Assembly (NCBI RefSeq): GCF_047948215.1
Contig: NC_134455.1
Location: forward strand, 291,363,647 to 291,427,646
Source: Lycorma delicatula
Lineage: Eukaryota; Arthropoda; Insecta; Hemiptera; Fulgoridae
Reading direction: 5' to 3'
DNA: 64,000 nucleotides
Positions within the stretch are counted from its first letter, which is position 1; each line of letters starts with the position of its first letter. Positions 13,200 to 25,340 of this stretch are shown here, one piece after another. Position numbers and translations under genes: made by a program. Below the pieces are notes generated by a model. It saw nothing but the letters and a program-made list of their open reading frames with translations. It was not told where the DNA came from and made no database searches.

Positions 13200-14210
13200 G
13201 TGCTCTCATTGATGGAGATCTAACCTATTTGCCGTAAGATTTCTCTAATTTGTAATCTTCCCACCAAATTTTCGATACCATCCTGTAACAAGACTTTTCA
13301 AAACCCTCTCTTTTTTATCATGCGCATTTTATCAATGCATTATTAAAATAAAACACAACCGGTATACAAATATTTTTCAGAATACATTTATAAATCTTAG
13401 ATCGAAATTTGACGCTAGTAAACGTTTTTTCTACACGAATACTCTCCTAACTAATGCCGGTCTGTTTATTTTATCTCTACCTTACTTTCTGCATGTATTA
13501 TAATTTTACAAGCATAAAAATTTCTGAAGTTTAATTGGTATTTATTCTCCTTTTTCACCATACATACACCTTTATTCTTAATTCTCAAATTGCATTTCAC
13601 CCCTAGCAAAAAATTCATTGCATTCCGAAATTCCTCTAATTAATTTTTTCTACCAAAGCAAAAACGTTTTCAGCGGATCTTAACATTTTGATTTTTGCTA
13701 GTTAGATAGTTTCTTCAATCTCTGTTCTACTGTTATTCTATTCTAGCTGAAAACTCATGCCCTACATCCATATCCTTTAACATTAATCCCTTACCTTTCT
13801 TTGTTTTTCTCAAAGGTTATCTCAGGATCATGATTCATTCGCAGGTTGTGTGTATTAGACTTTCCTTCATGTATTTCCTCCTATTTTCTGAAAAACATCA
13901 AGTTTTTCCTTCCTTTAAAACTTCATTTGGTTATTCTCCTTCTTTGTGTAGGTGTTTTCTCCCAGCTGTTATTTCTTTATTTTCTTCCTAATAATGGTTT
14001 TCCAACCGCCTACTTTCTGATAGTAATATATTTTGGCTTCATTTCTTTTAAATTGTCTCCTCTACTATGTTTACAACAAAAAATATATGCTGTAAAGGTA
14101 ATTGATAGCTGAAGACTGGAAATTATAAGCTAAAGAAAGGAAAACAAGAAATAGACTTCGCAAAGAAATAGTGGAAGACAGCGTTGGCCGATGATGATCC
14201 TGATTACACT
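13200..14210. other. Possible worn LINE remnant
   Basis: A pyrimidine-rich kilobase with long but broken frames ends in sequence readable as LRKEIVEDSVGR near 14155-14192. Peptides of the type WRxxVEDAxGR followed by stops are common at the C-terminus of insect LINE ORFs. No RT box could be found upstream, so this is a weak call. Confidence 0.25.
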
Positions 14211-14778
14211 TCCCTTTTTAGTTAGCGTATGTTTTTCTTCATTTCTGCATCAAAACGATTTCTTTGATTTTTAAAAATTCTTTTAAGTTTATTTCTAAAT
14301 TATATATTGTGATTCACAAAGAATGTAACAAACTTTTAGGACACGTTCTACTGGTGAAAATAAAGAAGAAAGTTCATAAACCGTAGGTTCAATAGCGAGT
14401 GTCGGCTGGCTTTTGTCCTAATTTCTGCGTTTTTGGTAAAATTAAGCCAGACTGTAATTCCTGGGAACCAAATTAAGAGGTAAATGTAATGGATTCGTAT
14501 GAAATCTGACTTGAAAAATTGAAAAAAATTCCCAGAACTCTATTTTTTTACAATCGCCAAGTTTTGTCAGTATCCTATTGATCTATTTTTATCTGTAATA
14601 TAAATGATTGACAGAAATGTTTTTGTGGAGATATAGTTTGTTTTTATGTGTAGTTAATTAGAGATAAAATCAAACTAAACATAAATATTGATTATTTCTA
14701 AGACAATACGGCTCAAGTTGTTTTGATAAACATAAATGTTAACCCTGCGTAGCGTAAAAGTTTATTTGGTTAATGAAA

Positions 14779-14786
<8 letters not shown>

Positions 14787-14816
<30 letters not shown>
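14787..14816 (+). repeat. (AT)n microsatellite
   Basis: Fifteen AT units following an A-run. Confidence 0.93.
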
Positions 14817-14820
<4 letters not shown>

Positions 14821-15017
14821 CTACACAGGATTTTTTTGTTTCTATCCAGTATATTTAGACTAATTCATTGAAACATAAATTTAAAAATTTGATAAATTTG
14901 TAAGTAGATCTAAAAATAAATAAAACAATTAACCCAATTAGTGTTCAATTTACCAATTTTGTATAAATTATGTTTAAAATTACCAAGAATTTACTTTTTT
15001 TAAAGTGGTTATGAAAG

Positions 15018-15018
<1 letters not shown>

Positions 15019-15045
<27 letters not shown>
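15019..15045 (+). repeat. (AT)n microsatellite upstream of the SINE
   Basis: Thirteen AT units and a T-run, immediately before SINE family 1. Confidence 0.93.
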
Positions 15046-15053
<8 letters not shown>

Positions 15054-15072
15054 TCATAAAAGGTGACCAGTA

Positions 15073-15295
15073 GATCCGCCCGGTTGGTCTAGTGATGAAC
15101 TCGTCATGGCAAATCAGCTGATTTCGTAGTCTAGAGTTATAAGGTTCAAGTCCTAGTAAATGCAGTTACTGGGATTTGAATACTAGATCGTGAATACCAG
15201 TGTTCTTTAATGGTTGGGTTTCAATTAACCACTCATCTCAGGATTGAACGACCTGAGACTGTACATGGCTACATTTCATTTACATTTCATTTACA

Positions 15296-15328
<33 letters not shown>

Positions 15329-15391
15329 CATCCTCATTCATCCTCTGAAATAATAACTTACGGTGATTCCGAGGCTAAACAGAAAAGAAAG
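15073..15391 (+). mobile_element. tRNA-derived SINE (family 1), long copy
   Basis: A tRNA-like head carries an A box (TGGTCTAGTGATG, 15085-15097) and a B box (GGTTCAAGTCC, 15143-15153), the internal RNA polymerase III promoter spacing of a tRNA. The tRNA-unrelated body (GAATACCAGTGTTCTTTAAT, then TTTCAATTAACCAC) and the tail (CATCCTCTGAAATAATAACT, then GATTCCGAGGCTAAACAG) recur in reverse at 21.92-22.11 kb. A (AT)n run interrupts the body at 15299-15327 and another precedes the head. It lies about 100 bp upstream of the host exon's acceptor, inside the presumed intron. Confidence 0.85.
15299..15327 (+). repeat. (AT)n microsatellite inside the SINE
   Basis: Splits the SINE body from its tail; the other copy at 21.9 kb lacks it. 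Confidence 0.93.
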
Positions 15392-15480
15392 AAGATAACC
15401 TGTAAAATATTTCAACTTGATAATGGATTATTATTTTAAAAAAAAAAATTACAATAGTCTTGTGGTTAATTAATTCTTAT

Positions 15481-15493
15481 AATTTTTTTTCAG
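15481..15493 (+). promoter_or_regulatory. 3' splice acceptor of the 107-codon exon
   Basis: A run of T ending in cag directly precedes the open exon. It is preceded by an A+T-rich stretch with possible branch-point sequences (ttaat types) 20-35 bases upstream. Confidence 0.7.
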
Positions 15494-15814
15494 ATCGATG
15501 AGGTAACGGGACCAGAAACAACTACTATGAGCGGAGGTGGTCAGGAGATATCTGCTAACTCCGGTTACAACTCCGGAGATGAAACCAGCAGCCTTCTGGG
15601 TAAAACAGGTCCATCACCGACCGTTAAACCGGTCTTGATGAGACAAGAGTGTACGACAACACTTTTAGTATCACCTAGCCAGGCTCCGGCATTAAGTACA
15701 TCAGCCGGAGTTATGGGTTGTAGTGATGAATCATCCGGTCCTCCGTTACACGAGGAATCAACCGCAAGATCGGTTCCTGATATAGAATTACATTGCAGAT
15801 TGACTGGTGATCAG
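15494..15814 (+). CDS. Internal coding exon of an unidentified host gene
   Basis: This is the only convincing host coding sequence in the window. It is open throughout as 107 codons, phase 0 at both ends, so it could be skipped without changing frame. The 5' border is a long T-tract ending in cag; the 3' border is CAG followed by gtgagt, a textbook donor. Base composition is clearly richer in G+C than the flanks. The peptide starts IDEVTGPETTTMSGGG, contains NSGYNSGDETSSLLGK near residues 23-38 and ends DIELHCRLTGDQ. It is rich in Ser, Thr, Gly and Pro, with no membrane segment, signal peptide or zinc-binding pattern, which suggests a disordered region inside a larger protein. An ATG lies at codon 12, but the acceptor and the open frame upstream argue against it being the true start. 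I do not recognise the family. No partner exon could be identified nearby, as expected if introns are long. Confidence 0.8.
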
Positions 15815-15820
15815 GTGAGT
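15812..15820 (+). promoter_or_regulatory. 5' splice donor of the 107-codon exon
   Basis: CAG|gtgagt matches the metazoan donor consensus at every position. The frame continues past it for only 26 codons before a stop and passes through a poly-T run, as expected of intron sequence. Confidence 0.75.
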
Positions 15821-18800
15821 ACAAAAAATTGTTTTAATTTTTTTTTTTTTTTTGCTGTTAGCATAGTTATTTTGAACACGTTGACTGCCTAGTAAGTTAG
15901 TCGAAATAATGACAATACGAGAATTTAATAAGATTCATATTTAATAAGATATTCAACTATTTTACTTGATGGTAGATATAGAAATTAAGTTGGGTCTTTT
16001 CTGCTTTAAAACGAAAAATACGTACAAAAACTAAAATAATTATTGACTGACCTTTTTTTTCAAAATTTATACAGTACATTTACTTTATTCCATAGATAAT
16101 TAAGAACCAATATTACTACTTCATTATAGGCTAGATTTTTATTTATTTAAATTTTTAATTTATGTATATAATTGTTACAATACGCAGGCCCGTGAAGTGT
16201 GTGATTGGTTAATTTCTTATAATGGTTTTTTATAATATAATGAAGTATCACATGTAATATAATAATAATTATGACATATGATGTAGTATTCTTAATATCA
16301 TGATATAATATTATCTGTCCAGAGATGTACAATGAATTGTTTATAACGGGTTCGTTTAGAAACGGGTTGTATGAATTTGTTTCCTTGCTTTTTCTGTTAT
16401 AATCTTCTTACTTCTGTGACGCACGTAAATCGTAGGTACAAGAATAACAAATTAAAATAACTTTTTCAGAAGGTAATCATAATATCTATATATCCATCCA
16501 GTTGGTCCCCGTGTTAAACAGATTAAATGTACTATTTTTCAGGCTGGATATTACATGTATTTTGATGGCCTTGCACTCCGACATGTTATAATTAATTTGT
16601 TTCAATGATAAAAGTAACTGGAACCAATTTACAATTTCCTTTATGGATATTACGGAATCTGTTCTAAAAAAAGCTTGTCGGCATATCTATCGCCTTCAAC
16701 CGTTATGATTAGATCATAAGAATAATAATAAACTATAATTTTATACTAAAAATTTCGTATAGAATACTCATAATATACATAAATATTTGTGTGTGTAATT
16801 AATTCAGTTGGATTTTTATGTTATTTCCTTCAAATTAAGCTGTTGTTACAATTTATAGTGGTTTGATATGTTTTACTTCAAAGTACATATTATTTAGTGT
16901 GGAAAATATTTAAATCGGAACAAAACTCTTCCTTAATGAAAATTATTTAAAAAATTTTAAACCCCACATTTAAAGCTCTCTGAAAATATAACCCATGTTA
17001 TTGAACCCTTATATTTTTTTATTACTAGTAGTAATTATGTTGCCGCTTTACGTTGGGATTAACCTAACATTACGGTAAAAAATGGATAAGCGATACGTGT
17101 CACTGATATATTTTAACCTCTTATATTGTAATTAATAGTTTTTTTTTTTTTTTTTTTAATATAAAGTAATTACATTTCAAGAATGGCAAATTAGGATAAA
17201 TTTGGCATATTTTTAAAAAAATATATTGAACAATAAATAATATGATAGATTAAATTTTTATTATTTCCTCTATTTTTTTTTCACAACAAAAATATAATAT
17301 ACTTCATTCAGGGCTTCTGAGCATTTAATATAAAAACGTTTTATACTAATGAATAAATTACGTTTAAGTAATGAATGATGATATGTGTTCATCATAGTCA
17401 AAGAAAATATGCCATTTTATAACAAAACAATTTTCTGTATTCAATTGATCTGAAAGAAATAATTGTGTTAGTCAATTTTCCCTTTTAGTAATATTAATTA
17501 CATTTTCTTTATGGTAGTCAACGAGTTAAATATTATACACACACACGTAATATAAAATAGGAAATATTTCCATATGTAGGGATTAGGTACAAAAAAATAT
17601 TACCTCCGATTCGACTATAAATGAAATTATAGATTTAAATATTCAATGTCGAGAAAAACATTCATTTGTAGCTTTACAAACTACTTATTTAATTTTTAAC
17701 TGTATTTGGAATTTCGGTTATTAATAATAATTTAAATCATTTCATCTACAAATTTCCCGTTGATTTGATGTTTAATAAAAAGATTTTAAAATACATAAAG
17801 GGGCGTTCTGAAATACCTTTATGAACCAATCTTAAATCGATAATTGGTTAATTCTCTATGATACCATAGTTAAGAAGCAATGGGTTCTCAAATGCTCGTA
17901 TACTACAGTTTAGTTTTATATGCATTACGTTTTAACTCCTGACAGATAATAATAATAACGTCTTATATTTTACCGTAAAATTTAAGGGCAAAATTTTTTT
18001 TCACATACGTTTAAATTACAAAATTGCTATAATATAAGTTATAAAATGTACGAACTAAATATTTTACAATTCACAGTTTGTTACTAAGGTTTACTAAGAG
18101 TGTCATAACATTCAATTATATGTACATGAGCCTGAGAGTTAAAATTTAAATTTACCTCACTGAAATTTTTATCGTCAATCGATTCAATTTAATGTTAATG
18201 TTTAATATTTATTCGGTTATAAGATTCACAACAAACAATTTGTTTTAATCTGAAAGTAATAAACCACATTTAATACGGATCTACAATTACTCAACCGAAG
18301 ATTATTATACATTATAACTGGATATTAACTGAAAAACGCGTAGTTTTATTCTTCTGAATGAGCGATGGATAAATACCCCAGCTTATATTACTACATAAAT
18401 GTTAATTAAAAAATAAACTGAATAAATTATAAAATAATCACTTATTACAACGGGAAATATTTTAAATAATTTACCAACAGATTCTTAGTTTGATTACAAT
18501 AACTTTCCTTAAGTATGGAATAATAAGTTAAACCTGATCTTGTAGTTGAGTACAGATACGGCTTCAAAACGTTTTCTAATTATTTAAAATTGTAGTATGC
18601 ATAAAACGAAACAGAATACTTTATGAGGAGTAAGGTACTAATAATTAATTGCTACGTATAAATTCTCATAATAACCATTACAAAAAGATCTCTTTCAAAT
18701 ACCTCTTACGTTGTCAATTTTGGCGTTAAACTTTAGTATTCTAATATTTTTATATTGTGGGCTTTGAAGTTAAATATTAGTAAAAAAAAAAGCAATTTGA

Positions 18801-18993
18801 CATTCTCTTTCTGATATTTTGATAACACCAGACAATAAGCTTTAAAGTAGTATTCTTAATTTTATCGTGAAAGAGATAAATTTCAACACAGATTTCCTGA
18901 CTAAAATTTCATAATGTATAAAATGACCGTATAAAACACAAGATTTTTTTTTAAACTAGTGAGTGAAAAACAGTAGAAAATTTAATGTACAAG
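15821..18993. other. A+T-rich DNA, probable intron
   Basis: Directly downstream of a strong splice donor with no further exon recognised. Poly-T tracts occur at 15840 and 17140. Confidence 0.45.
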
Positions 18994-19015
18994 TATATAT
19001 ATATATATATATATA
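18994..19015 (+). repeat. (TA)n microsatellite
   Basis: Eleven TA units upstream of the diverged direct repeat. Confidence 0.9.
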
Positions 19016-19206
19016 AAATAAATATATTAAATATATATTAGATAAATTTATAATTCAATTAAAAAAAGTATCAATTTATAATTATTAAATATATTACTCA
19101 TATATATTTAAAGTACTTAGTTAGGAATTACTTTTTATAGTTATATTCCAAAAATATTAATTTTATGAGATTTTTCTTGCCACCTACAAAGAGAGTTTAA
19201 ACTTCT

Positions 19207-19526
19207 TTCACGTTTATACTTTCAGCCTCCAGTTATAAATGTAGCCAATATTAAGGAATATATTTAACATTATTTTCCAGAAAAACTATATCCTTATGAG
19301 ATAAACTTCATTGCGTGCTTAGATAAGATTCACAATGACTAAAGCGTAATATCTTATCCCAGTTTCATAAAAAAACAGTAGAAAAAGTCACCTCTCCTCT
19401 GTTGCAAGCTATTTTTTTTTCTCATTTTATCATTTAATATTTTTATTCAGTAAAGTTGCTTTTAGATATTTATTAAATTTTTGTAAATATTGTTAGATTT
19501 AATATCAAAATGTTTACAGTTATTGA
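19207..19526 (+). repeat. Diverged direct repeat, unit A
   Basis: Aligns over about 320 bp with 20367-20683 in the same orientation. Shared words include TTCACGTTT, CAGCCTCCAG, AAATGTAGCCAA, AAAGTCAC, CTCTGTTG and TGTTAGATTTAA. Differences are spread evenly, pointing to an old duplication. Confidence 0.75.
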
Positions 19527-20366
19527 TGTGACCCTGACAGAGCATCTCAATCGGTAATTTACTGATTAAAATGCTAATTCACTGATTTCTTTATTCTGTA
19601 AGAGATAGCTGCGTGAATATTTAAGTACTCAGAAATGAAAAAGAGAATAAATAAACGTTTTGAAGTTTTAAAAATAGAATTTATTGGAAAATGTTTGTGT
19701 AAAAGTGTTAAAATATGTATCTGGAGAAAAGCATCAAACAATGTATTAAACAAATTTACGAGAGAATATGGTTTATTTTTTATATATTTTTTTATCATTG
19801 AATCTGAAATTTTATGATGCTGCTACTTCTAATTCGTAACTACAATTGTGGAAAATGTTTTAGTTATATTTTTATAATAATTAATCAATCACAAACTACA
19901 GTTTATTAATAAATTTTCCATTACTTAAGATATTTTATTGCAGTTAATCCAGTTACATTTAAAACAATTTGTGCAGTTCCTGAATTGATATAATATTGTT
20001 TGTTAGAGTAAATTGAAAAAAACGGAAAACTCTTCAATTTACAGATTATTAAAGATAATTTTATTTCTGATGATTATGAATTCTTCCTTCTTTTAACACG
20101 CGAAAAGATTCGGCGTATTTTCAATTACTAAAAAATTTCGATGACAATTAATCTTTCAAAAAATGTATTAGGTTAGACAACTAAATAATTTAATATAGCC
20201 TATTTAATGTTAACATAAATTAAGAATTTTATTTTAAGAATCATAAATTACTACGCTACAAGAAATTGATTACAAAAGATGAAAAAGATATTATCAAAAA
20301 TTCTAAATTACTAGAAATTAAAAAAAATTAACTAAATTTATTCTATTAATGTAGACATAGTAGTTT

Positions 20367-20683
20367 TTCACGTTTTTAGTTACAGCCTCCAGGTAAATGT
20401 AGCCAAGATTAAGAAATATATTTAAAATAATATTTCAGAACAAACTGTTTCCTTATTCAACAATTTTTATTGCATTGTTAGATAGGATCCACTATGACAA
20501 AAGCATAATAGTTCAGGCCAATTTAAAAAAAAAAAAACCATTAGAAAAAAGTCACTCTACTCTGTTGGACGCTAAAGCAATTTTCACTTTATCTTTTAAT
20601 GTTTTTATTCAACAAAGTTTTGAAATTTATTAAATTTTTCTAAACATTGTTAGATTTAAAATCAAAATTTTCTGTAATTGTTA
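20367..20683 (+). repeat. Diverged direct repeat, unit B
   Basis: Second unit of the pair; 1.16 kb offset from unit A. Neither has coding capacity. It could be two copies of an unnamed dispersed repeat or a local duplication. Confidence 0.75.
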
Positions 20684-20769
20684 ACATATAAGAATGTAAT
20701 AATTAATTTAATTAAAATAATTACAAATTTTAGGGCATTTAATTTATTTTTTAAGATAGAAAATCTTTA

Positions 20770-21520
20770 AATATCTTGTTATGGACATAATCAACAAATG
20801 CCACTTACTTAAATAATGCCCAAAGGTTTTTGGTCATTTGCTCAAGCACGAGTAGAAAAAAAAAAATTATTATATTATATATACACATTTATATATATTT
20901 TCCACTTGCTTGTGGACATGAAAACTGCCGTAATTTTACGCCAATCACTTTGAAATTGATAAATAAAATATAACGATCTAAAATCTCGGTCGAGTTCATT
21001 AATGGGTAAAATCAAACCATGGGAGTGGAATGGGGGCTTTCTCAAAAAAAAAAAAAATTGCTATAATCATCTTATTAAGTAAAATATCTTAAAGATTTTT
21101 AATTTTCTTTGGACAAGGGCCTAAAACCTATCTAAATAAATTATTTTGATATCACTAACCATTGGCCCAAGGGGTGGAAAAAATGGGGTTTTGAAGACAA
21201 AATATCAAACCTCCCTTAATAGGCAGCATCGAATCGGTTTAAAGTGGACGTTAGTTCTCTAAACATTACATAAAACTTTTGTTTGAAACAATCTTTGATA
21301 TGACCAACCCTTACGACAGGGATGACCAAAATATTGCTGGAATTGTAAGAAAATTGGATTTGTCTTATCTTAAATATGTGAAACTTTTTTTCACATCCAG
21401 GCATTTTCGTATTGAGTAAATTTGAAATTTTTCTTAACTTTAAGGTGGAAATCTTTTTTATCTCCCTACTTAGCACACGTGAAGTCTACCTCCGCCTTCC
21501 TGCGTGTTGAAAGGGAATTT
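20770..21520. other. Possible old dispersed repeat
   Basis: Contains mixed-composition words (CCACTTGCTTGTGGACATG, ATCTCGGTCGAGTTCATTAA, ATCAAACCATGGGAGTGGAA, CCCAAGGGGTGGAAAAAATG) unlike the surrounding simple A+T. It looks like a decayed interspersed repeat. No second copy is present here and no protein is recognised in the 86-codon minus-strand frame. Confidence 0.25.
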
Positions 21521-21920
21521 TTTTTTTTTACTTTAATATGAAACAGATTGTTAACATACAGACTAATTGACCAAGCTATAACACAAGTATAAATATTCTT
21601 TTAATATTGAATTTCATGTAATCAGATTAAATATAAAACATTCTATGTATACAAATTATTCTACTTATTTTATTGACGTAAAGTTCTGTACGCATATATA
21701 TTTAATTGAGGTTATGAAAAAATAAATTTAGTTACTTTATGATCTCTACTCGTAAATCATTAAAAATTAGAAATGAATTTCATTTTATAGAAGATTCAGC
21801 AGTTGGCCACAGAAAAAAGATTTCATGGACGCTGGTACCCCCGATATCTATCAATAAGTTTTATCGATTATAGTTGTAATCATATATTGAGCAAATTTAT
21901 TAACGCTTTCCAGAGAGTTT

Positions 21921-22106
21921 ACCTTTCTTTTTATATTTCTCCTTCAGAAACACCTTCGGAACTACCTTAAGGTACTACTTCAGAGGATGAGTGGGAATGA
22001 TATGTATGAACGTAAATGAAGTTTAGTCTGGTACAGTTTCAGGTCGACCATTTCTTAGATGTTTGTGGTTAATTGAAACCCTAACACCAAAGAACACCGG
22101 TATTCA
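21921..22106 (-). mobile_element. tRNA-derived SINE (family 1), 5'-truncated copy
   Basis: On the minus strand this matches the body and tail of the copy at 15.1-15.4 kb: GAATACCGGTGTTCTTTGGT, TTTCAATTAACCAC, GACCTGAAACTGTACC and CATCCTCTGAAGTAGTACCT. The tRNA-like head is missing, as expected from incomplete reverse transcription. Divergence between the copies is substantial, so neither is recent. Confidence 0.78.
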
Positions 22107-23046
22107 AAAAAACTTTACCTGTTACGATAATACTTTATTTAATCAAAATCTTCAATTAATTTGTACCTTTTAATGATTAAGATTTCGTTTATTTGATGAA
22201 ACGTTTAGGAATTAAAACTCTTGAAGAATCCGTAATGTGTTGTTATAATTTTTGAAAGTGAGATTAAATTAATAAGAATAGAAATTTTACGAGTCAATGC
22301 TAAAAGGTTTTCTTAGATAAAATATTTCTGAAGTGTGCATGAAAACTGTCCTTCAGTGTGTTAATTGAGTTATTGGTTATTATATAGGTATGTAAAAGAT
22401 TGTTTCAAATAAAATAGTCAAATTCAATGTATTTGGTCCTTTTATTCATTTGGCTCAATGCGTTGGCCCTGCATAAAATATATATATATGTTAAATATAT
22501 ATATTTTACATTGTAAAAATATATATATTACAATGTATTTAGCTCTTAATTTAAACCAATCTTGAACGAATAGAAAGTAAAAAATTAATAATTTCCAGCA
22601 AACTTTACGTTGATATTTTATTATTTTAACATCCAGGGAAGAGAATGTATAACTCTTTTGATTTATAATAAGTGTTAAAATTAACACATAACATAAAATT
22701 AAAGTATTGTAAAAGTGCACCATAATAAATGTTATCTTAATCAATTAAAGGATTCTTAACATTTCTAATAATTTATCTTAGCATTTTAACTCAACGTTAT
22801 GAAATATGGATGGAAGTAGAAACCTTATATTTATCTGTCAGGATTTATGCCATATTTAACCTGTTCCTGTTCCTGTATTTTGTTAATAGAAAATTTAAGT
22901 GTGACTTAAATATTAGTTTCAATTAAATGTCATTTATCTTCTAAAAAAACTTTTATTTTAGCAGATATTCTAGTACATTTAAAAATACCTTCTATTATCA
23001 ATATAACAAAGTCGAAAAAACTTATTATTTTTTAGTAGTTTTAATT
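22107..23046. other. A+T-rich DNA without recognisable gene
   Basis: A 100-codon minus-strand frame (22442-22744) spans palindromic ATATAT words and reads mostly Ile, Tyr, Phe and Lys; I regard it as chance. Confidence 0.5.
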
Positions 23047-23090
23047 AACCTCGCAGTAGGAAAAATATTGATTTTTCCTACTGCGAGGTT
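23047..23090. repeat. Perfect 20-bp hairpin with a four-base loop
   Basis: AACCTCGCAGTAGGAAAAAT, loop attg, then its exact reverse complement. The arms are more G+C-rich than the surroundings. The stem is shorter than that of a typical animal microRNA precursor. Confidence 0.85.
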
Positions 23091-23525
23091 TTGCTTGGAA
23101 CTCGTTACCAGCTCGTTTGGGTCTCGTACAAAATGATTCATGTAGATTATAGAGGTGCTTATCTACACTGGTGTAACAACATAACATTCCTTATCGTTAG
23201 AAGAAATTCTACAAATTAGATTAGCAAGATGTTCTAAACGCCTAACTTAATGACCTAGTATTCTCTAAAAAAATTATCAAAAGTGATAAACAGATCATTA
23301 ACAGTGCTCGCTTCCAAAAGAAAATAATTAATTTTTTATGTTAATAAAATTTAAATAAATAACTTCAATTTAATAACATAATTTAAAAATTACTTTTCAA
23401 CTAAAATACTTTATAAAACAATAAAAATGTTTAATATAATTCACGTTTTTTTTATATTTATAAAAATATATATTTTATAAATAAAAAAATAAAAATATAT
23501 ATAATATTATTATTTGTTTATTTAA

Positions 23526-23668
23526 TGATATGTCCTGACATCGACTGCTATGGTCATTTAGGCGAATGGAAATTCGTAGCGTATGAAAAATATAATGCCT
23601 GAGCGTGATTTGAACCCAGGACCTCCGGGTGAAAGGCGGAAATCCTACTACTATTTCCACGGAGACCA
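23526..23668 (-). mobile_element. tRNA-derived SINE (family 2)
   Basis: Read on the minus strand the head contains CGGAGGTCCTGGGTTCAAAT with a B box at 23617-23607 (GGGTTCAAATC), plus an A-box-like stretch close to the 5' end. The body ends in TTTTTCATACGCTACGAATT, then AATGACCATAGCAGTCGATG. The last words recur in the partial copy about 50 bp away. The head is not a functional tRNA: I can fold no acceptor stem or proper anticodon arm. Confidence 0.72.
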
Positions 23669-23719
23669 GCAATGAATCCTTTACTTTCCGTATAAAGAAT
23701 TATTTATATTATTTTATCT

Positions 23720-23756
23720 TCTTCTTGATTTCGGGCATCGACTGTTATGTTCATTA
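23720..23756 (-). repeat. Tail fragment of SINE family 2
   Basis: The minus-strand sequence AATGAACATAACAGTCGATG matches the 3' part of the family 2 copy about 50 bp to its left, with a few differences. It suggests a tandem or nested insertion of two copies. Confidence 0.5.
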
Positions 23757-24129
23757 GTCCTTTTTCAAAACAAAGATATAGAAAAACAAGAGGACAAAAA
23801 GTCTCCCCCTCTAATAAAATTCAGTTAGCGATTATTTAAAACATCTTCTAAAATAAATACATTAGAAAATCTTAAAATTACAAACAAAAAAGCATAAATA
23901 CAGTTTCATGATTTGTAATTTACCTTTTATTTATCGTCTAGGTTTACCGTTAGGACATCAATTTTTACTTCTTTTTCCCATCCTCCTAACAGCTTTCACT
24001 TCCAAGGAGAGTGTATCTCAGATATGTTTTCTCTTATGAACACGATAAAAAGACTATTACTTTCATATTAATTTCTTTTACCCATTTTATTCGGTATCTT
24101 CCTGTCAATCGGACGGCACTACTATCTGT

Positions 24130-24440
24130 ATGCGCGTTGGCAAATGTATGTGTGCTCGATGTCGAGGCTTGAGTTTCAGGTCTTCCAGGGTTCGAAGTAG
24201 AAAGTCTAACTGCGTTATCGGGTTGGTCATGCCCTCTTACTGGACGACGTCCCCGTCCTTGACGCCGTTTAGAAAATTATTCCAAGGTTACATAATCAAC
24301 ATTATTCACCTCAATATTAATGGGTGGATAAGCCCCACGGGTGGATCTCCGATAACCAAAAATTAGCCACCCCTAACATAAGGGGAACAGACACTGACCA
24401 AAATCCGCTCGTTCTGGGTATAGACTTAACTATAAGTTGG
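24130..24440. other. G+C-richer island, probable transposon fragment
   Basis: Composition is balanced here, unlike both flanks. It has short open frames in several phases (a 78-codon frame on the + strand) but no motif I recognise. Words such as GTCTTCCAGGGTTCGAAG look like an untranslated part of a retroelement. There is no second copy in the window. Confidence 0.4.
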
Positions 24441-25270
24441 GTATAACTACTGGATATAACTTGATCATAGATCAGTTACCGTGTTTCAGTCCAGCTACGT
24501 ATTCCTCGAAACGGTTTGCTTGAGACAGATCAACAAGACACAATATCTGTTAAAAATTAATTAAATTAATGAAATTTTAAAACGTTTTACAATTTTTTTA
24601 ACGTTGAAATATTTTAATCTATCTAATCCTTGTATCAGGTTGATTTCTTATTTTATGAGTATGACTTTCATTACATATACTCATAATAGGATAATTTATA
24701 TTTGCATTATTTTATCTGCAAATGGCTTTAAAACGTCAAAGGTTAATATAAATAAACACAACAACTATATAATAAATACCCTATAGTAAATCTATTTATT
24801 GTCAATAAGCTGTGATATAAAGCTAAGTTGGTATAATTTTTATTTTCATATTTAGCATTGAAATTAAATTTCACTATTGTGAGTTAAAAATATACTTAAA
24901 TATTTTACATCAACATAATTCACTAAATAGAATAAATCTGCGTAAACTGTAATATAATATAAGAAGAGGAATAAATGCTGCATTTAATTTATTATTACGG
25001 AAAACTTGCTAATTTCGTATACCCTTAGGTACTCTTATTTATCTAAGATATCAACATGTTTATTCCTTGATAAATATTTGTTTATGGTAACTCCATGATA
25101 TTATGTTGACTTTTAATTATTGTTGGACGAATTTCGTAATATATCTCAAATTTAATTTTAAAAAACAAAGGAGTTTTTATATTACATTCCCACTCACATG
25201 CCCTAAAGTTATGATTTTGCAAATTTTTGCAATTCTTAACTGGTAAATGAAGAAGAAACAGCCTAAAATA

Positions 25271-25340
<70 letters not shown>

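Noticed and set aside
23601..23668. Possible tRNA gene on the minus strand
   Set aside because: B box present, but no cloverleaf or acceptor stem, and the body matches a second partial copy, so it is a SINE.
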